Source: a virus
Length of the DNA: 64,000 bases
Direction: 5' to 3' (one strand)
IMG/VR virus record: IMGVR_UViG_3300027749_000066
Coordinates: 1 to 64,000 of that record
The position numbers and the translations under genes are program-made. Positions 25,486 through 35,171 of this stretch are shown piece after piece; the first letter of the stretch is position 1, and each line of letters begins with the position of its first letter. Under the pieces are notes generated by a model. The model was not told where the DNA came from. It worked only from the letters and a program-made list of their open reading frames with translations, and did no database searches.

Positions 25486-28400
25486 TACCTATATCAACAG
25501 ATCTTGCGGCTGATCTACAAGCCGATAGTCAAAATATTAAACCTAATGTAATAGCTCATATGTCTGATATGCGCTATATGCAGAATCTATCTGTTATTAC
25601 TTCTAATTATTCTTATAATAAGCAGATTATGGATAGAAAACCTCAAGTTTATTTAAAGCTAGACAAAACTGATTATAATGTTTACACTAATACAAAAACA
25701 GCAGTTATTAGTAACGCTAATCCCGGAATTGTGACTTGCATTAATCATGGCCTTGCAGATGGCACTGGTGTTCTTATTTCTGGTACAACTACTTTTCCAT
25801 CTAATGTTACTTCTGGAGAGCTATATTGCAAAGAAGTTTATTATTATATTGACTCAATTAATGCTAATCAATTTTATATTAATACTTCTCAGGCAAATGC
25901 TATTGCTAAAAGTGCGACGGGAAGAGTTAATACAAGCACTACTACTACCAATAAAGCTGTTACAATAGGCATCGCTGATCCAGCCTCATATACTGAGGCT
26001 ATTTTTACTTCTACTGCTCATGGTTTAACAAATGGAGATGCTATTACTATTAGAGGTTCAGGTGCTTTGCCTACTACTAGTGCAGATAATGGCATTTCTA
26101 CTGTGACGCTTGGAAGTACAACTTCTACTGAAAATATTTTTTATGTGCAGAACGCTAGTGCTAATACATTTTATTTAAATATCACAAAAACTGGTGCTAT
26201 TAATAATGATGATACTGGAAAATTAAAAAATACAGGTTCGCAAACAGGTATCAATACTTTTTATCCTATTTTTAATTTTACATATACTTACAATGGTAGT
26301 CATAGGATAAAAGATAGCGGTAGAATTGGACTAGATGTTAGCATTGGATCTTATAATGGTTCAGATAGATCTGTTCTTTACAATGATCCTATTGCTCCTA
26401 ATACTATGCAAAGTCTACCAATCACTCAGAGTCTAGAAGTTATTGAACCAAAATTACTTATAGATACTTTTAACAGAAGTTCTACTAGAACTGTATCTGA
26501 TGGTGTTTTGACAAATGGGTCTAAATATATCACTTCTGCTAGTGCTAATTTTACTTATTCTGATGTTGGTTGCAATATTACTGGTTCGGGATTGGCTTTG
26601 AATAGCGTCATAGTTGAATATGTAAATGAATCTACAGTGAAAATTTCTAAGTCAGCAAAAACAACGGCGTCAAGTGTATCACTTAATATTAAATTAAATA
26701 GTTTAGGATATTTTACATCTTCAGATACTTCAGATAAAACTATGGGTTATTATTCTTGGAGAACACATAATAATTTATGGCAACTTAGTGACAATAAGGC
26801 CATTTTGAGCGGCACTAGTCTTGATCCTGCTTATATTACATATAATACGACTTGTTATGATCACTATATTGATGTTAAATTTGGTAATACTGTAAATGGT
26901 CAAGGTGCTGTTCTTAGATACATTGATGAAAATAACTATATGTTATTTTATTATACTGGAACAGCGATTAGACTAGTACAGATATGTGATGGATATGCCG
27001 CTACTATTGCTACAAGTTCTGCTCATACTTTAAGCACTTCTAACTATTATAGATTTGAAGCTTTATATAATACTTTTACTGTGTATAATATGGGGACAAG
27101 TGAGCCACTTGATGCACCGTCTTCCGGGGGGACATCTCTTCTTACTGCATATGTAGATGATCCTATTTTTAGAACCGCATCGGCAACTTCTGTTGGTACC
27201 GGCAATTATCTTGGAGCTAGTAATACTAGAACTATTACAGATTTAGTAACGACTGCAGGAAGTAGCACTATCACATCAGCAACTGCTAGTTTTACTAGTA
27301 ATGATGTTGGGGCTAGCATAGCTATGGTGACTGGCAGTCAAATTTCGGCTAATGCAACTATTGTTTCTGTCACAAATTCCACTACTGCTGTCATTTCTAC
27401 AACATCAGTAACAGCGGGGACATCTTTAAATGTTAAGATTACTAGACTTATATCTAGCATTGACTATGCTGCTATTAAAAGTTTTAATTATCTTAATGGA
27501 TATAGTAATTTTGCTGCCGGTAAATATGTTTATGCAGTAAAAGAACATATCTCTGGTACACATACTTTAAATTCTAATGTAACTTCAAATTTAGAAAAAC
27601 TTTCTGGGCTTACAGATTTTACTTATAGTTTTGCAATAAATGCCACTAGTATTGCAGCTAGGGGTATATGTTGGCTTGGTGATAAAACATCTGCAACTGT
27701 ATATATACAAATGCTTGCTACTACTGGAAAAATAAGAGCAACTATTTTTGATGGTGCAACTTCTTATTTTATTACTAGTGATTATGGTGTAACAGTAGGT
27801 AACACTACGCAAGTTTTTGTAGTAAAAAAAGGTACAAAATTATCTATTTATCTTGATGGTTTAGAAAATTATAGAGATGATATCCCTACATCATTTTCTC
27901 CATATATTTCTACATCTTCTGATTTACATTTAAGAGTTGGGAGTGGCGTCAATAGTGGTACTAGCACCAGTTTTTTTAATGGAAAAATTGGCGAGTTTGC
28001 AATATTTGATTACGCTCTGACAGATGATGATGTTTTCGCTATGAAATTTTCTTTACTCACTGCTGGTGATTTTGGTATAACTGCACCGGTTGAACCTTAT
28101 GATCTTTATTTTAATGGTGATAATCTAATTGATCGTTTTAGTGAAGAAACTTTTGCTTGGGCAGTGACAAACACTTTAAATAATAATGGCGGTAATCTTA
28201 CAGTAGATGGCCATGCTCATGCTCTTGGTGTTAATTATATTTTAGATCCAGAATACACTAAGTTTAATTTAGCAACATCAACTAATAATATTCAATCAAT
28301 ACTTAGAGATAATTTTGGATGGATGGCTAGATCGCAGTCTAATGAAACAGGAAATTTTTATGCTACAAATTCTGTAAAAATTAAATTTGATTCTTTAAAA

Positions 28401-31121
28401 TGTAATAAAATATTTTTTTCAACAGGTCATTCAACTGGAGCAATAGACACATTTGATTTATCTGTTACTACAGATACAGGTGATCTACCTCCGGTTTCAG
28501 TATTTTTCGAAGGAAACTCTATCTTATATTATGATTTGGGAGCTACATATAATGTAACTGCAATAAGTGTAATCCCAACACAAACTGTTAACCCATATGA
28601 TTATCCAAGATTATACTGCATAAACCCAATTTGGGAAGTTGATCTTAGTGATTATGTTGTGTCTTTTTCTACAGATAAAGTGAGAGATAACTATGATAGT
28701 TCAATTCCAATTGGTGCTACTTCTGCTAATAGCGGGTCTTTAGTATTAGATAATACTAATTTAGATTTTAGTCCGTATGGTTCATCAACTTATGGAGATT
28801 ATATTTATCCAGACACAAAGTTTTTTATATCACTTGATCATAAAATAAACAAAACTCAACAAATAGAGACTGTGCCTATTGCTTATGAATTATACGCTGA
28901 TAATTGGACTGTCTCTAATTCTAATATGCAGGTTGATGTTAAATTAAGAGATTATTCTAAGTATCTTCAGGAAGAAAATTTAAAGGGCTATATTTCACAA
29001 GGTTTATCTGCTGGTAGGAGCATTGCTGATATTTTAATGGAAAGTGGCTTTCCTAAAAGAAAAATTAATTTTATTGATAAATTTGAAGAAACTGTCTCTG
29101 TAGATAATCCTACAGTTTTTGTTCCCTTTAACGAAACTACTTCGGAAATAAATGGACAGGCAAGTGATTTTAAATATAAAGATTATTGCAACAATGTAAT
29201 TGTCAATGCCCCTTACTTTTTGCCGGTAGCTGGTACTCCTATTGTTTATTCAGATTTAGTTGCTGCTCAGAATGATTCCCAGAGAATTATTGATGATTAT
29301 GCTTATAAAGTTTTTATTCCAGAAGTCAAGACTGGATCAGCAAAATTTAGTTCTGTTGAGTTCTTTAATATATCTGATGAAACTAAATGGACACCTATAG
29401 GTTATAATGATAATGAACCTTGGACATTTTCCTTTTGTCATTATTTGACAGATGTTTCTACTATTGCAAGTTCAGATTATCAACAACTTTTTTGCAGTGG
29501 CGATGTTTATACTGGTGAATGTGTTATTGAGTTTAGTTTTGTTGATGAAAATACTATGTATTATAAATTTACAAAACATAATGTTGCACTTACTTCTTAT
29601 AGTATTACATCTAATGTTATTAATCCCAAAAATTCTCATTTAATTCATATCAAAAAAACAGCAGGTGTATCTGGAGCAAACCCAAGATATGATTTCTTTA
29701 TTGATGGCGTTAATCAAGGAAATATTTCACCTACTATTTCTGGATCTAGGACTCCTCTTTCGACACAATTTGCTCTTCTTTCTACTGGATATCTAAGTAA
29801 CTTTTTATACTATAATTATGCATTGTCTGATAGTAGAATTGCTAAGCACTATGAGTCCTTCTCAGTATCAATGATGCCAACATTCAAATATCTCTCTGCA
29901 GGAGAAGGGACATATTGGGACGCAATGCTAAATATTGCAACTGCTGATTTAGGAATGTTTTATTTTGATGAATATGGTGATTTTCAATATGAATATAGAA
30001 ACTTCAAACATGAGACGACATCTAACCGATATCAGATAAGTCAATATAATTTTTCTGATGATATAAATATCAGTGAAGGTAATATTAATACAGAGATTCA
30101 AACAAATAAAGTTAATGTAAAAGTTTCTAGTAATAGTGTTAATGCAAATAATGTCAAAGTTTTGTGGAATGCACCTGAAGGTGAGTCATTAGCAATTACT
30201 AGGATTACTCAAGATTTGAATATTTATTCTGATTATATATATTTAGAAAATATTGATCAACCTATTTGGCCTCCTTCTGGTTATGTTAAAATTGACAATG
30301 AGATTATCAAATACAAGGGTATTAAAGAAAATAAGCTTATTAACTTGGAGAGAGGAGTATTTGGCACAGAGCCAGCCACCCATACTGCTTATTCAAGGGT
30401 TAGGGAGGCTAGATTCTATAGTGCTCAGTTCACTGAGACTCCCGCTACAATTGTAAAATATCCACTTATTACTGAGGAAATTGGAGATTATCAAGCTGGT
30501 AATATTGATATAGATTTTTACTATTCTACTCCTTTCGAAACGCAGATAATGCTCTCAGCTAAAGATCCCGGCGATCCTATTTATACTGAAGATAATATTA
30601 AGTATTTCTACAAGAGGGCAAAAGGTTATTCTAGTGTCGTAGTTATTCAGGGTACTGATCCTACAAGTGGGAGTCGTTATGTTTTTGAGATAGCTGGTAT
30701 TGCTGTGACGAATATTGCTGCCGGAAATGAGACAGTAAGTAAAGTTTCATCTGAATTTGAAAATAATATTAGAAAATATAGAGTAAAAGAGATATCATTT
30801 GAGAATTCATTTATTGAAAATAAAGAGTATGGTAAAATTGTTGCTGACTATATTATTGGATATTATTCCAATCCGATCAAGGTTCTCAATCTGTCAGTAA
30901 CAGGCGTACCACATCTTCAGCTTGGCGATCTGGTTACTATTGACAAGTTTGAGCAGCTTGGTATAGTTAATATTAAATTCTGGGTTATCCAGAACAAAAT
31001 AAGTTACGATGGAGGCTTGAGGCAGGAGTTGGTTCTTCAGCAATATTCTGATACAATCAATCCTCCGGAGCTTGCTTTCACTCAAAACTTAAAACTTGGT
31101 GAAATAGATTGGGTTTTCTGA
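25482..31121 (+). CDS. Large baseplate/tail-tip protein with LamG-like domains
   Basis: 1,879 aa. Contains at least three concanavalin/LamG-type sandwich regions (about 330-540, 690-850, 1305-1455), each ending in a pattern like I-G-E-F-A-I-F-D-Y-A-L-T-D. These often bind glycans. The middle (about 1060-1120) has the W-E-V-D-L-S-D-Y-V segment typical of actinophage minor tail proteins. The C-terminal section has I-D-N-E-I-I-K-Y-K-G and V-P-H-L-Q-L-G-D-L-V-T-I-D, as in tail hub proteins. Early repeats of an L-x-x-G-x-x-V/I module are shared with the fibre genes. Likely forms the tail tip and binds the cell surface. Confidence 0.7.
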   Translation: MIPISTDLAADLQADSQNIKPNVIAHMSDMRYMQNLSVITSNYSYNKQIMDRKPQVYLKLDKTDYNVYTNTKTAVISNANPGIVTCINHGLADGTGVLISGTTTFPSNVTSGELYCKEVYYYIDSINANQFYINTSQANAIAKSATGRVNTSTTTTNKAVTIGIADPASYTEAIFTSTAHGLTNGDAITIRGSGALPTTSADNGISTVTLGSTTSTENIFYVQNASANTFYLNITKTGAINNDDTGKLKNTGSQTGINTFYPIFNFTYTYNGSHRIKDSGRIGLDVSIGSYNGSDRSVLYNDPIAPNTMQSLPITQSLEVIEPKLLIDTFNRSSTRTVSDGVLTNGSKYITSASANFTYSDVGCNITGSGLALNSVIVEYVNESTVKISKSAKTTASSVSLNIKLNSLGYFTSSDTSDKTMGYYSWRTHNNLWQLSDNKAILSGTSLDPAYITYNTTCYDHYIDVKFGNTVNGQGAVLRYIDENNYMLFYYTGTAIRLVQICDGYAATIATSSAHTLSTSNYYRFEALYNTFTVYNMGTSEPLDAPSSGGTSLLTAYVDDPIFRTASATSVGTGNYLGASNTRTITDLVTTAGSSTITSATASFTSNDVGASIAMVTGSQISANATIVSVTNSTTAVISTTSVTAGTSLNVKITRLISSIDYAAIKSFNYLNGYSNFAAGKYVYAVKEHISGTHTLNSNVTSNLEKLSGLTDFTYSFAINATSIAARGICWLGDKTSATVYIQMLATTGKIRATIFDGATSYFITSDYGVTVGNTTQVFVVKKGTKLSIYLDGLENYRDDIPTSFSPYISTSSDLHLRVGSGVNSGTSTSFFNGKIGEFAIFDYALTDDDVFAMKFSLLTAGDFGITAPVEPYDLYFNGDNLIDRFSEETFAWAVTNTLNNNGGNLTVDGHAHALGVNYILDPEYTKFNLATSTNNIQSILRDNFGWMARSQSNETGNFYATNSVKIKFDSLKCNKIFFSTGHSTGAIDTFDLSVTTDTGDLPPVSVFFEGNSILYYDLGATYNVTAISVIPTQTVNPYDYPRLYCINPIWEVDLSDYVVSFSTDKVRDNYDSSIPIGATSANSGSLVLDNTNLDFSPYGSSTYGDYIYPDTKFFISLDHKINKTQQIETVPIAYELYADNWTVSNSNMQVDVKLRDYSKYLQEENLKGYISQGLSAGRSIADILMESGFPKRKINFIDKFEETVSVDNPTVFVPFNETTSEINGQASDFKYKDYCNNVIVNAPYFLPVAGTPIVYSDLVAAQNDSQRIIDDYAYKVFIPEVKTGSAKFSSVEFFNISDETKWTPIGYNDNEPWTFSFCHYLTDVSTIASSDYQQLFCSGDVYTGECVIEFSFVDENTMYYKFTKHNVALTSYSITSNVINPKNSHLIHIKKTAGVSGANPRYDFFIDGVNQGNISPTISGSRTPLSTQFALLSTGYLSNFLYYNYALSDSRIAKHYESFSVSMMPTFKYLSAGEGTYWDAMLNIATADLGMFYFDEYGDFQYEYRNFKHETTSNRYQISQYNFSDDINISEGNINTEIQTNKVNVKVSSNSVNANNVKVLWNAPEGESLAITRITQDLNIYSDYIYLENIDQPIWPPSGYVKIDNEIIKYKGIKENKLINLERGVFGTEPATHTAYSRVREARFYSAQFTETPATIVKYPLITEEIGDYQAGNIDIDFYYSTPFETQIMLSAKDPGDPIYTEDNIKYFYKRAKGYSSVVVIQGTDPTSGSRYVFEIAGIAVTNIAAGNETVSKVSSEFENNIRKYRVKEISFENSFIENKEYGKIVADYIIGYYSNPIKVLNLSVTGVPHLQLGDLVTIDKFEQLGIVNIKFWVIQNKISYDGGLRQELVLQQYSDTINPPELAFTQNLKLGEIDWVF

Positions 31122-31136
31122 TGATAGGAGAAAAGA

Positions 31137-31730
31137 ATGTCAGAATTTAAATTTGTTCAATGGGGTAAAGGTACTCCTGTTGATTATCAACGTTTGAACG
31201 CTATGATGATTAATGAGCAGTATCTAAAGGATCGCTCGGATATTGCTCCTAGAGGTGTTCTTGCTTGGAAGGTAACAGATTCTGATACTACTAGCACTGC
31301 AGGCTCTAGGGTTAACTTTACTGGTATTGGATCTGTTAGCTTTAATGTTGAAGCAAATAGAATGTTGAAAATCAGTCTTTTTGTTTACACTGTTACAAAT
31401 AGTGGCGCAGGTACTACTGCTAGCACCAATGTTGCTGGCAATACAACAACTTATCGCGATCCTAATATTCTTGAATTTGATTTAGATATTGATGGAACAT
31501 TAGTTGGCAATGACGGAGGTGGCCAGCAAAGAATCTACTCAGATTTTACACTCACTACGTCTAATCCTGCTCAAATGATAAATACTGCATACTTTACCAC
31601 CACTCCTCTCACTGCTGGAACACACACAGTGTCACCAAAAATTTATTCTTATCCGACTGCTGTTACAGCAAAAGGTCAGGTTAGACTTCTTGTAGAGGAC
31701 ATTGGCGCTTGGGTAGGCGGCAGTTCGTAA
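31137..31730 (+). CDS. Minor tail protein
   Basis: 197 aa with AGGAGA upstream. Begins with a helical stretch (V-D-Y-Q-R-L-N-A-M-M-I-N-E-Q-Y), then a beta-sandwich with strands around R-M-L-K-I-S-L-F-V-Y and L-T-A-G-T-H-T-V-S-P-K-I-Y. This resembles small baseplate-associated proteins that end the tail operon. Function is inferred from location. Confidence 0.5.
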   Translation: MSEFKFVQWGKGTPVDYQRLNAMMINEQYLKDRSDIAPRGVLAWKVTDSDTTSTAGSRVNFTGIGSVSFNVEANRMLKISLFVYTVTNSGAGTTASTNVAGNTTTYRDPNILEFDLDIDGTLVGNDGGGQQRIYSDFTLTTSNPAQMINTAYFTTTPLTAGTHTVSPKIYSYPTAVTAKGQVRLLVEDIGAWVGGSS

Positions 31731-31731
31731 A

Positions 31732-32199
31732 ATGGCCCTCGCTTCTAGAAGAAATAATGTGGTTTGGGGCAAAGAAAACTTTGGCTCAAAGAATCCAAAT
31801 TTCAATGGGGGCAGATATGTTGATGATAAAGGATATATTAGAGTATTGATGCCTGAGCATCCTTGTAGTAATGCTGGCTATGTTTATGAACATAGGTTGG
31901 TGGCAGAAAAAGAATTGGGTAGATTTCTCCAGCCGTGGGAAACAGTCCATCATATTAACGAAGTAAAATTAGATAATAGATGGGAGAATTTTTTTTTAAC
32001 AACTGTTCCTGAGCATAGTTCTATTCATAGAGAAGGTAAGAAGCAAAACAAGGAACGAAGAAAAAAAACAAGTGATCGTTCTAAAGAGATAGCTAAGGGA
32101 AGAAAAAGAAATAGTAATGGAAAATTCACAAAAATTTCTGATAACCCTGATATACTAGAGGCTACGCAATTGGAAGGCGAAATAGATGAAACAATTTAA
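31732..32199 (+). CDS. HNH endonuclease (free-standing)
   Basis: 155 aa. HNH core: Y-E-H-R-L-V-A-E-K-E-L-G-R near 60-72, then T-V-H-H-I-N-E-V-K-L-D-N-R-W-E-N-F, followed by a very basic tail. It sits between tail and metallophosphoesterase genes with no structural role. Its 3' end overlaps the next gene by 14 nt and contains that gene's promoter. Confidence 0.85.
   Translation: MALASRRNNVVWGKENFGSKNPNFNGGRYVDDKGYIRVLMPEHPCSNAGYVYEHRLVAEKELGRFLQPWETVHHINEVKLDNRWENFFLTTVPEHSSIHREGKKQNKERRKKTSDRSKEIAKGRKRNSNGKFTKISDNPDILEATQLEGEIDETI
32148..32156 (+). promoter_or_regulatory. Extended -10 promoter TGaTATACT inside HNH gene
   Basis: TG-A-TATACT lies 29 nt before the ATG at 32186, and GGAAGG sits between as ribosome site. 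It makes the phosphoesterase independent of tail transcription. Confidence 0.5.
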
Positions 32200-33424
32200 G
32201 TCTGAGGAAGATGCAAGTTTAAATCTTCCTAATATTGATGAGGAAGTATATGTTCCTCCTAAGAAGGATCTTTCTGTAAAAGTTCCTGCTGCTCTCAAGC
32301 CTAGTGTTGACTGGGATGGGGAGGAGGTTCAGGTTACTTCTGAAGTTTACTCAGAACCAGTTCGTGACTGGGATGAGCTTCTTGGTGAACTTGGTTATGA
32401 TCCTACTCTTTATGAAATTATTGAACCTGTAAAAATTTCTTCATGGGATGCCAATGCTGGTGAAGGCGAAACGAAAAGACTTTATTCTTACAAAGTTGGG
32501 GTTAGAGCCAAGCGCACAACACAGTATCGTGATGAAGACTACAAGGATCTTGTAAATCTTATTAAGAAACATCGTCCAATGTCTGAAAAAACTCCTAATG
32601 GTAACTCAACATTTGTTGTTTGCCTCTCAGACTGGCAGATTGGCAAAGCTGACGGTGATGGTACAGATGGTACTATCAAACGTGTTCTTACAATGATTGA
32701 TGGAGTAACTGAACGTATTCGTGAACTTCAAAAGTCAGGGCGTAAGATGAAGACACTTGTTGTTGCTGGTGTTGGTGACATGGTAGAAAATTGTGAGGGG
32801 CATTATGCTACTCAAACTTTCACTGTTGAACTTAACCGTAGACAACAGGTTCGTGTATTACGTCGTCTTTTGACAAAGGCTATTACTACTTGGTCTAAGC
32901 ATTTTGATGAAGCAATTGTTGTAGCCGTTCCCGGTAATCATGGTGAGAATAGAAATGGCTCTGGCAAATCTTTTACTACTCGCGGTGATAATGATGATGT
33001 CGCTGTATTTGAGATGGTGGCTGAAATTCTTTCCGCTAATCCTGAGGCATATGGTCATGTTCGCTTCTCTCTTCCAGAAGATGATATTTCTATGATTGTT
33101 GAGTCCAATGGCAAGTATCTTGGATTCACTCATGGTCATATCACTAGCACTGGCAATGATCCTCAGAAGAAGATTAAAGAATGGTGGAAATCGCAGAATT
33201 TTGCAAATAATCCCATTGGATATGTTGATATCTTGATTACAGGCCACTATCATCACTTCTCTGTTGTTGAACATGATCGCAATAGAATTCACATCCAATG
33301 TCCTACTATGGATGGTGGTAGTGAGTGGTTCAAGGACTTGACGGGAGTTGATTCTCGTCCGGGTACGCTTACGTTCGTTCTGGATAATTCAGAGCGTCCG
33401 TATCGTGATTTAGAGATAATTTAA
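32186..33424 (+). CDS. Calcineurin-like metallophosphoesterase (nuclease-like)
   Basis: 412 aa. Metal-ligand motifs appear in order: S-D-W-Q-I-G-K (about 149-155, D-x-x replacing D-x-H), G-D-M-V-E-N, G-N-H-G-E, T-H-G-H and a final G-H-Y-H-H. This is the double-metal phosphoesterase fold of Mre11/SbcD and 2',3'-cPDE families. Actinophages frequently carry such a gene near the structural/replication boundary, probably as a DNA nuclease or phosphatase. Substrate is not deducible. Coding is codon-biased and the stop is 13 nt before the holin gene. Confidence 0.8.
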   Translation: MKQFKSEEDASLNLPNIDEEVYVPPKKDLSVKVPAALKPSVDWDGEEVQVTSEVYSEPVRDWDELLGELGYDPTLYEIIEPVKISSWDANAGEGETKRLYSYKVGVRAKRTTQYRDEDYKDLVNLIKKHRPMSEKTPNGNSTFVVCLSDWQIGKADGDGTDGTIKRVLTMIDGVTERIRELQKSGRKMKTLVVAGVGDMVENCEGHYATQTFTVELNRRQQVRVLRRLLTKAITTWSKHFDEAIVVAVPGNHGENRNGSGKSFTTRGDNDDVAVFEMVAEILSANPEAYGHVRFSLPEDDISMIVESNGKYLGFTHGHITSTGNDPQKKIKEWWKSQNFANNPIGYVDILITGHYHHFSVVEHDRNRIHIQCPTMDGGSEWFKDLTGVDSRPGTLTFVLDNSERPYRDLEII

Positions 33425-33437
33425 GGAGGTGATTAAT

Positions 33438-33752
33438 ATGGGTAATGTTGGTGTAGCAGCATTGGCTGGTCTTTTTGTTCCGTTCTTCGTTTCATTTTTG
33501 AAGGATGTTACTTGGTCAGCAAAGGTAAAGCAAGGCGTTTGTGTTGGTATCTCAGTTCTTGTAGCTGTTGGTATTACTGCAATTGATAAGGGAGTGAATC
33601 TTTCAGATTGGAAAGTTCTTGTTTCTAATTTGTCAGTTGTTTTTACTGTAGCTCAGGTTTTTTATAACCAGTATTTTGGTGGTACTTCTATCAATGCTAA
33701 ACTTGAGAATGTAGGTGTTGGCGCTGGTAAGGCGGTGACTCCAAGTGCTTAA
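33438..33752 (+). CDS. Putative holin (three-helix membrane protein)
   Basis: 104 aa from ATG 33438 after a near-perfect AAGGAGGTGA site. Three hydrophobic segments are visible: about 5-22 (V-A-A-L-A-G-L-F-V-P-F-F), about 35-55 (G-V-C-V-G-I-S-V-L-V-A-V-G) and about 65-85 (L-S-V-V-F-T-V-A-Q-V-F). Length and topology fit phage holins, which pierce the inner membrane at lysis. No endolysin is next to it. Confidence 0.65.
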   Translation: MGNVGVAALAGLFVPFFVSFLKDVTWSAKVKQGVCVGISVLVAVGITAIDKGVNLSDWKVLVSNLSVVFTVAQVFYNQYFGGTSINAKLENVGVGAGKAVTPSA

Positions 33753-33927
33753 GTGTAAAAAATGTGGTGGATTTCTTTATGAAGAAGAAGTTTATTATGA
33801 TGAGGATGATAATAAAATAGTTCAAATAGGTTGTTATCAATGTTCACATAAAGCATATATAAAGGCAAAAGATTGGGCATTTTTTAAAAAGAAAATAAAT
33901 GATGCCATTAAAAAAAATAATGAGTGA
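33745..33927 (+). CDS. Small zinc-ribbon protein
   Basis: 60 aa from GTG 33745, overlapping the holin stop. Two CxxC pairs (C-K-K-C at 4-7 and C-Y-Q-C near 30-33) make a likely zinc ribbon, followed by a basic helix. Function unknown; possibly a regulator or nucleic-acid binder. Confidence 0.55.
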   Translation: MLKCKKCGGFLYEEEVYYDEDDNKIVQIGCYQCSHKAYIKAKDWAFFKKKINDAIKKNNE

Positions 33928-34381
33928 ATCAAAATTTGTAAAAATTAAGGTTAATAAATTATATTTTTTGCCTAGTGGTGATGTTGTGAGAGTGGTAAGA
34001 ATAAACTGGATGCGTAATAGTGTCATAGTTCATAATTACCACTCTCATAGCAATGAGGTGGTGGAATACGAACTCGCCCCTGCTATACTGTCTCCGGCCT
34101 ACCGAATCGGGGAGGTCGCTAGGATGTTGGGCAAGCAACCTGCTACCTTGCGTAAGTATGAACAACTAGGTTTAATTCCTAAAGTTCGTAAGATTTCTTT
34201 GAATTTTGGTGAAAAACGTTTCACTAGGGTGTATACTTCAAAAGATGTAGAAGAGATTGTAGAGTTTTTTGATAGGAGGAAGCCTGTTGGTAGACCTTCT
34301 AGAACTAATACTTTCGGAATAAACAAAAATGAGATTAAGAGAATTCTTAATTCAAGATATATAAAGGAAGATAATGGCTAA
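33920..34381 (+). CDS. MerR-type helix-turn-helix regulator with extra N-terminal domain
   Basis: 153 aa from ATG 33920 (8-nt overlap with the zinc-ribbon gene); ATG 33899 is also in frame. Residues about 1-58 form a small beta-rich domain. Residues about 60-130 are a MerR-family winged helix: Y-R-I-G-E-V-A-R-M-L-G, then T-L-R-K-Y-E-Q-L-G-L-I-P. The basic C-terminus contains a P-V-G-R-P-S-R stretch like an AT-hook. MerR proteins normally start with the helix-turn-helix, so the N-terminal extension is unusual. Probably a phage transcription regulator or excisionase-type DNA binder. Confidence 0.7.
   Translation: MSESKFVKIKVNKLYFLPSGDVVRVVRINWMRNSVIVHNYHSHSNEVVEYELAPAILSPAYRIGEVARMLGKQPATLRKYEQLGLIPKVRKISLNFGEKRFTRVYTSKDVEEIVEFFDRRKPVGRPSRTNTFGINKNEIKRILNSRYIKEDNG
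34081..34089 (+). promoter_or_regulatory. Extended -10 motif TGcTATACT inside MerR gene
   Basis: TG-C-TATACT is followed by GGGGAGG (34109-34115) and an in-frame ATG at 34124. That start would delete the first residues of the winged helix, so the promoter more likely serves the downstream genes at 34374 and beyond. Confidence 0.35.
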
Positions 34382-34601
34382 TTTAACGCCTGAGAAAGAT
34401 AGTAATAACTCAATTTGGTGCTCAGTTGGTATCACGAAGAATCTTGGCAATTATGAGAGTCTCCGTATCGATGCTGGTGCTAGAATTGACATTGAAGCTT
34501 TTTCTGATAAAGAAGAGGCTTGGAAGAATCTTTGGACAGAAGTTCAGGCTCAAATTGAAGAGCAACTTATCGAAGCTGATCGTGGCTTGGCCGAAGGCTG
34601 A
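34374..34601 (+). CDS. Conserved small actinophage-type protein
   Basis: 75 aa, ATG overlapping the MerR stop. Layout: a beta part (S-I-W-C-S-V-G-I-T-K-N-L-G-N-Y-E-S-L-R-I) followed by an acidic helix (A-W-K-N-L-W-T-E-V-Q-A-Q-I-E-E-Q-L). No function recognised. Placed between two regulators. Confidence 0.5.
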   Translation: MANLTPEKDSNNSIWCSVGITKNLGNYESLRIDAGARIDIEAFSDKEEAWKNLWTEVQAQIEEQLIEADRGLAEG

Positions 34602-34924
34602 TGTGTTGGCCAATGTCTAGTAATCTTAAAAAAGTGCATTGGACAAAGGACGCATTGTGTAAGTTTGATAAGAAGTTTACTTCGTTCCAAGTGGATGAGG
34701 TGAACGAAGCTAAATCTATTTGTGCTAATTGCACTGTTCAAGTAGAGTGCATTTTTGCTAATGCAGAAACAGATGGTACATTCATATCCGCTGGTTTATC
34801 GAAATACGATAGACTGTTAATAGAATGGAAGAGGGTGAACAATACTGATGAAGGAAACTTCAGAGGAAGTTCTACTTATATTTCAGAAGTCGTGCGACGA
34901 GCACGCAAAACTATTCATTCCTGA
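34601..34924 (+). CDS. WhiB-like [4Fe-4S] transcription factor 1
   Basis: 107 aa. Cysteines at 20, 41, 44 and 50 give the WhiB cluster pattern C-x(20)-C-x2-C-x5-C. The usual G-V/I-W-G-G turn is replaced by F-I-S-A-G-L, followed by a basic segment. WhiB proteins are confined to actinobacteria and their phages and bind sigma-A to alter transcription or exclude superinfection. ATG 34601 overlaps the preceding TGA by 1 nt. Confidence 0.85.
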   Translation: MCWPMSSNLKKVHWTKDALCKFDKKFTSFQVDEVNEAKSICANCTVQVECIFANAETDGTFISAGLSKYDRLLIEWKRVNNTDEGNFRGSSTYISEVVRRARKTIHS

Positions 34925-35171
34925 GCCTCGTCAAGATCAAATTATTGAGAGTTTGCTCAACTACTATAATAAATACTATTCAATGAAAATCCTTGAAGAA
35001 TGTATTCATGAGTTCGCTAGAAGTCATCAAGATCCTATCATAATTTATGAATTTGCTATGGACTCAAGTAAAATTCGTGAGAAGATTCTTGAGCGGGAAA
35101 AGTCAAAAAAAGAATTCAGCACTTTAGTCAAGCAGACTGAAGAGAGGATGCGTTTGTACGATGAACTATGA
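34848..35171 (+). CDS. Unknown helical protein upstream of replicative helicase
   Basis: 107 aa; overlaps the end of the WhiB gene by 77 nt in another frame and the helicase start by 11 nt. Mostly helical and charged (S-K-I-R-E-K-I-L-E-R-E-K-S-K-K-E-F). Position just before a DnaB-like helicase is compatible with a loader or cofactor, but there is no motif evidence. Confidence 0.5.
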   Translation: MKETSEEVLLIFQKSCDEHAKLFIPEPRQDQIIESLLNYYNKYYSMKILEECIHEFARSHQDPIIIYEFAMDSSKIREKILEREKSKKEFSTLVKQTEERMRLYDEL

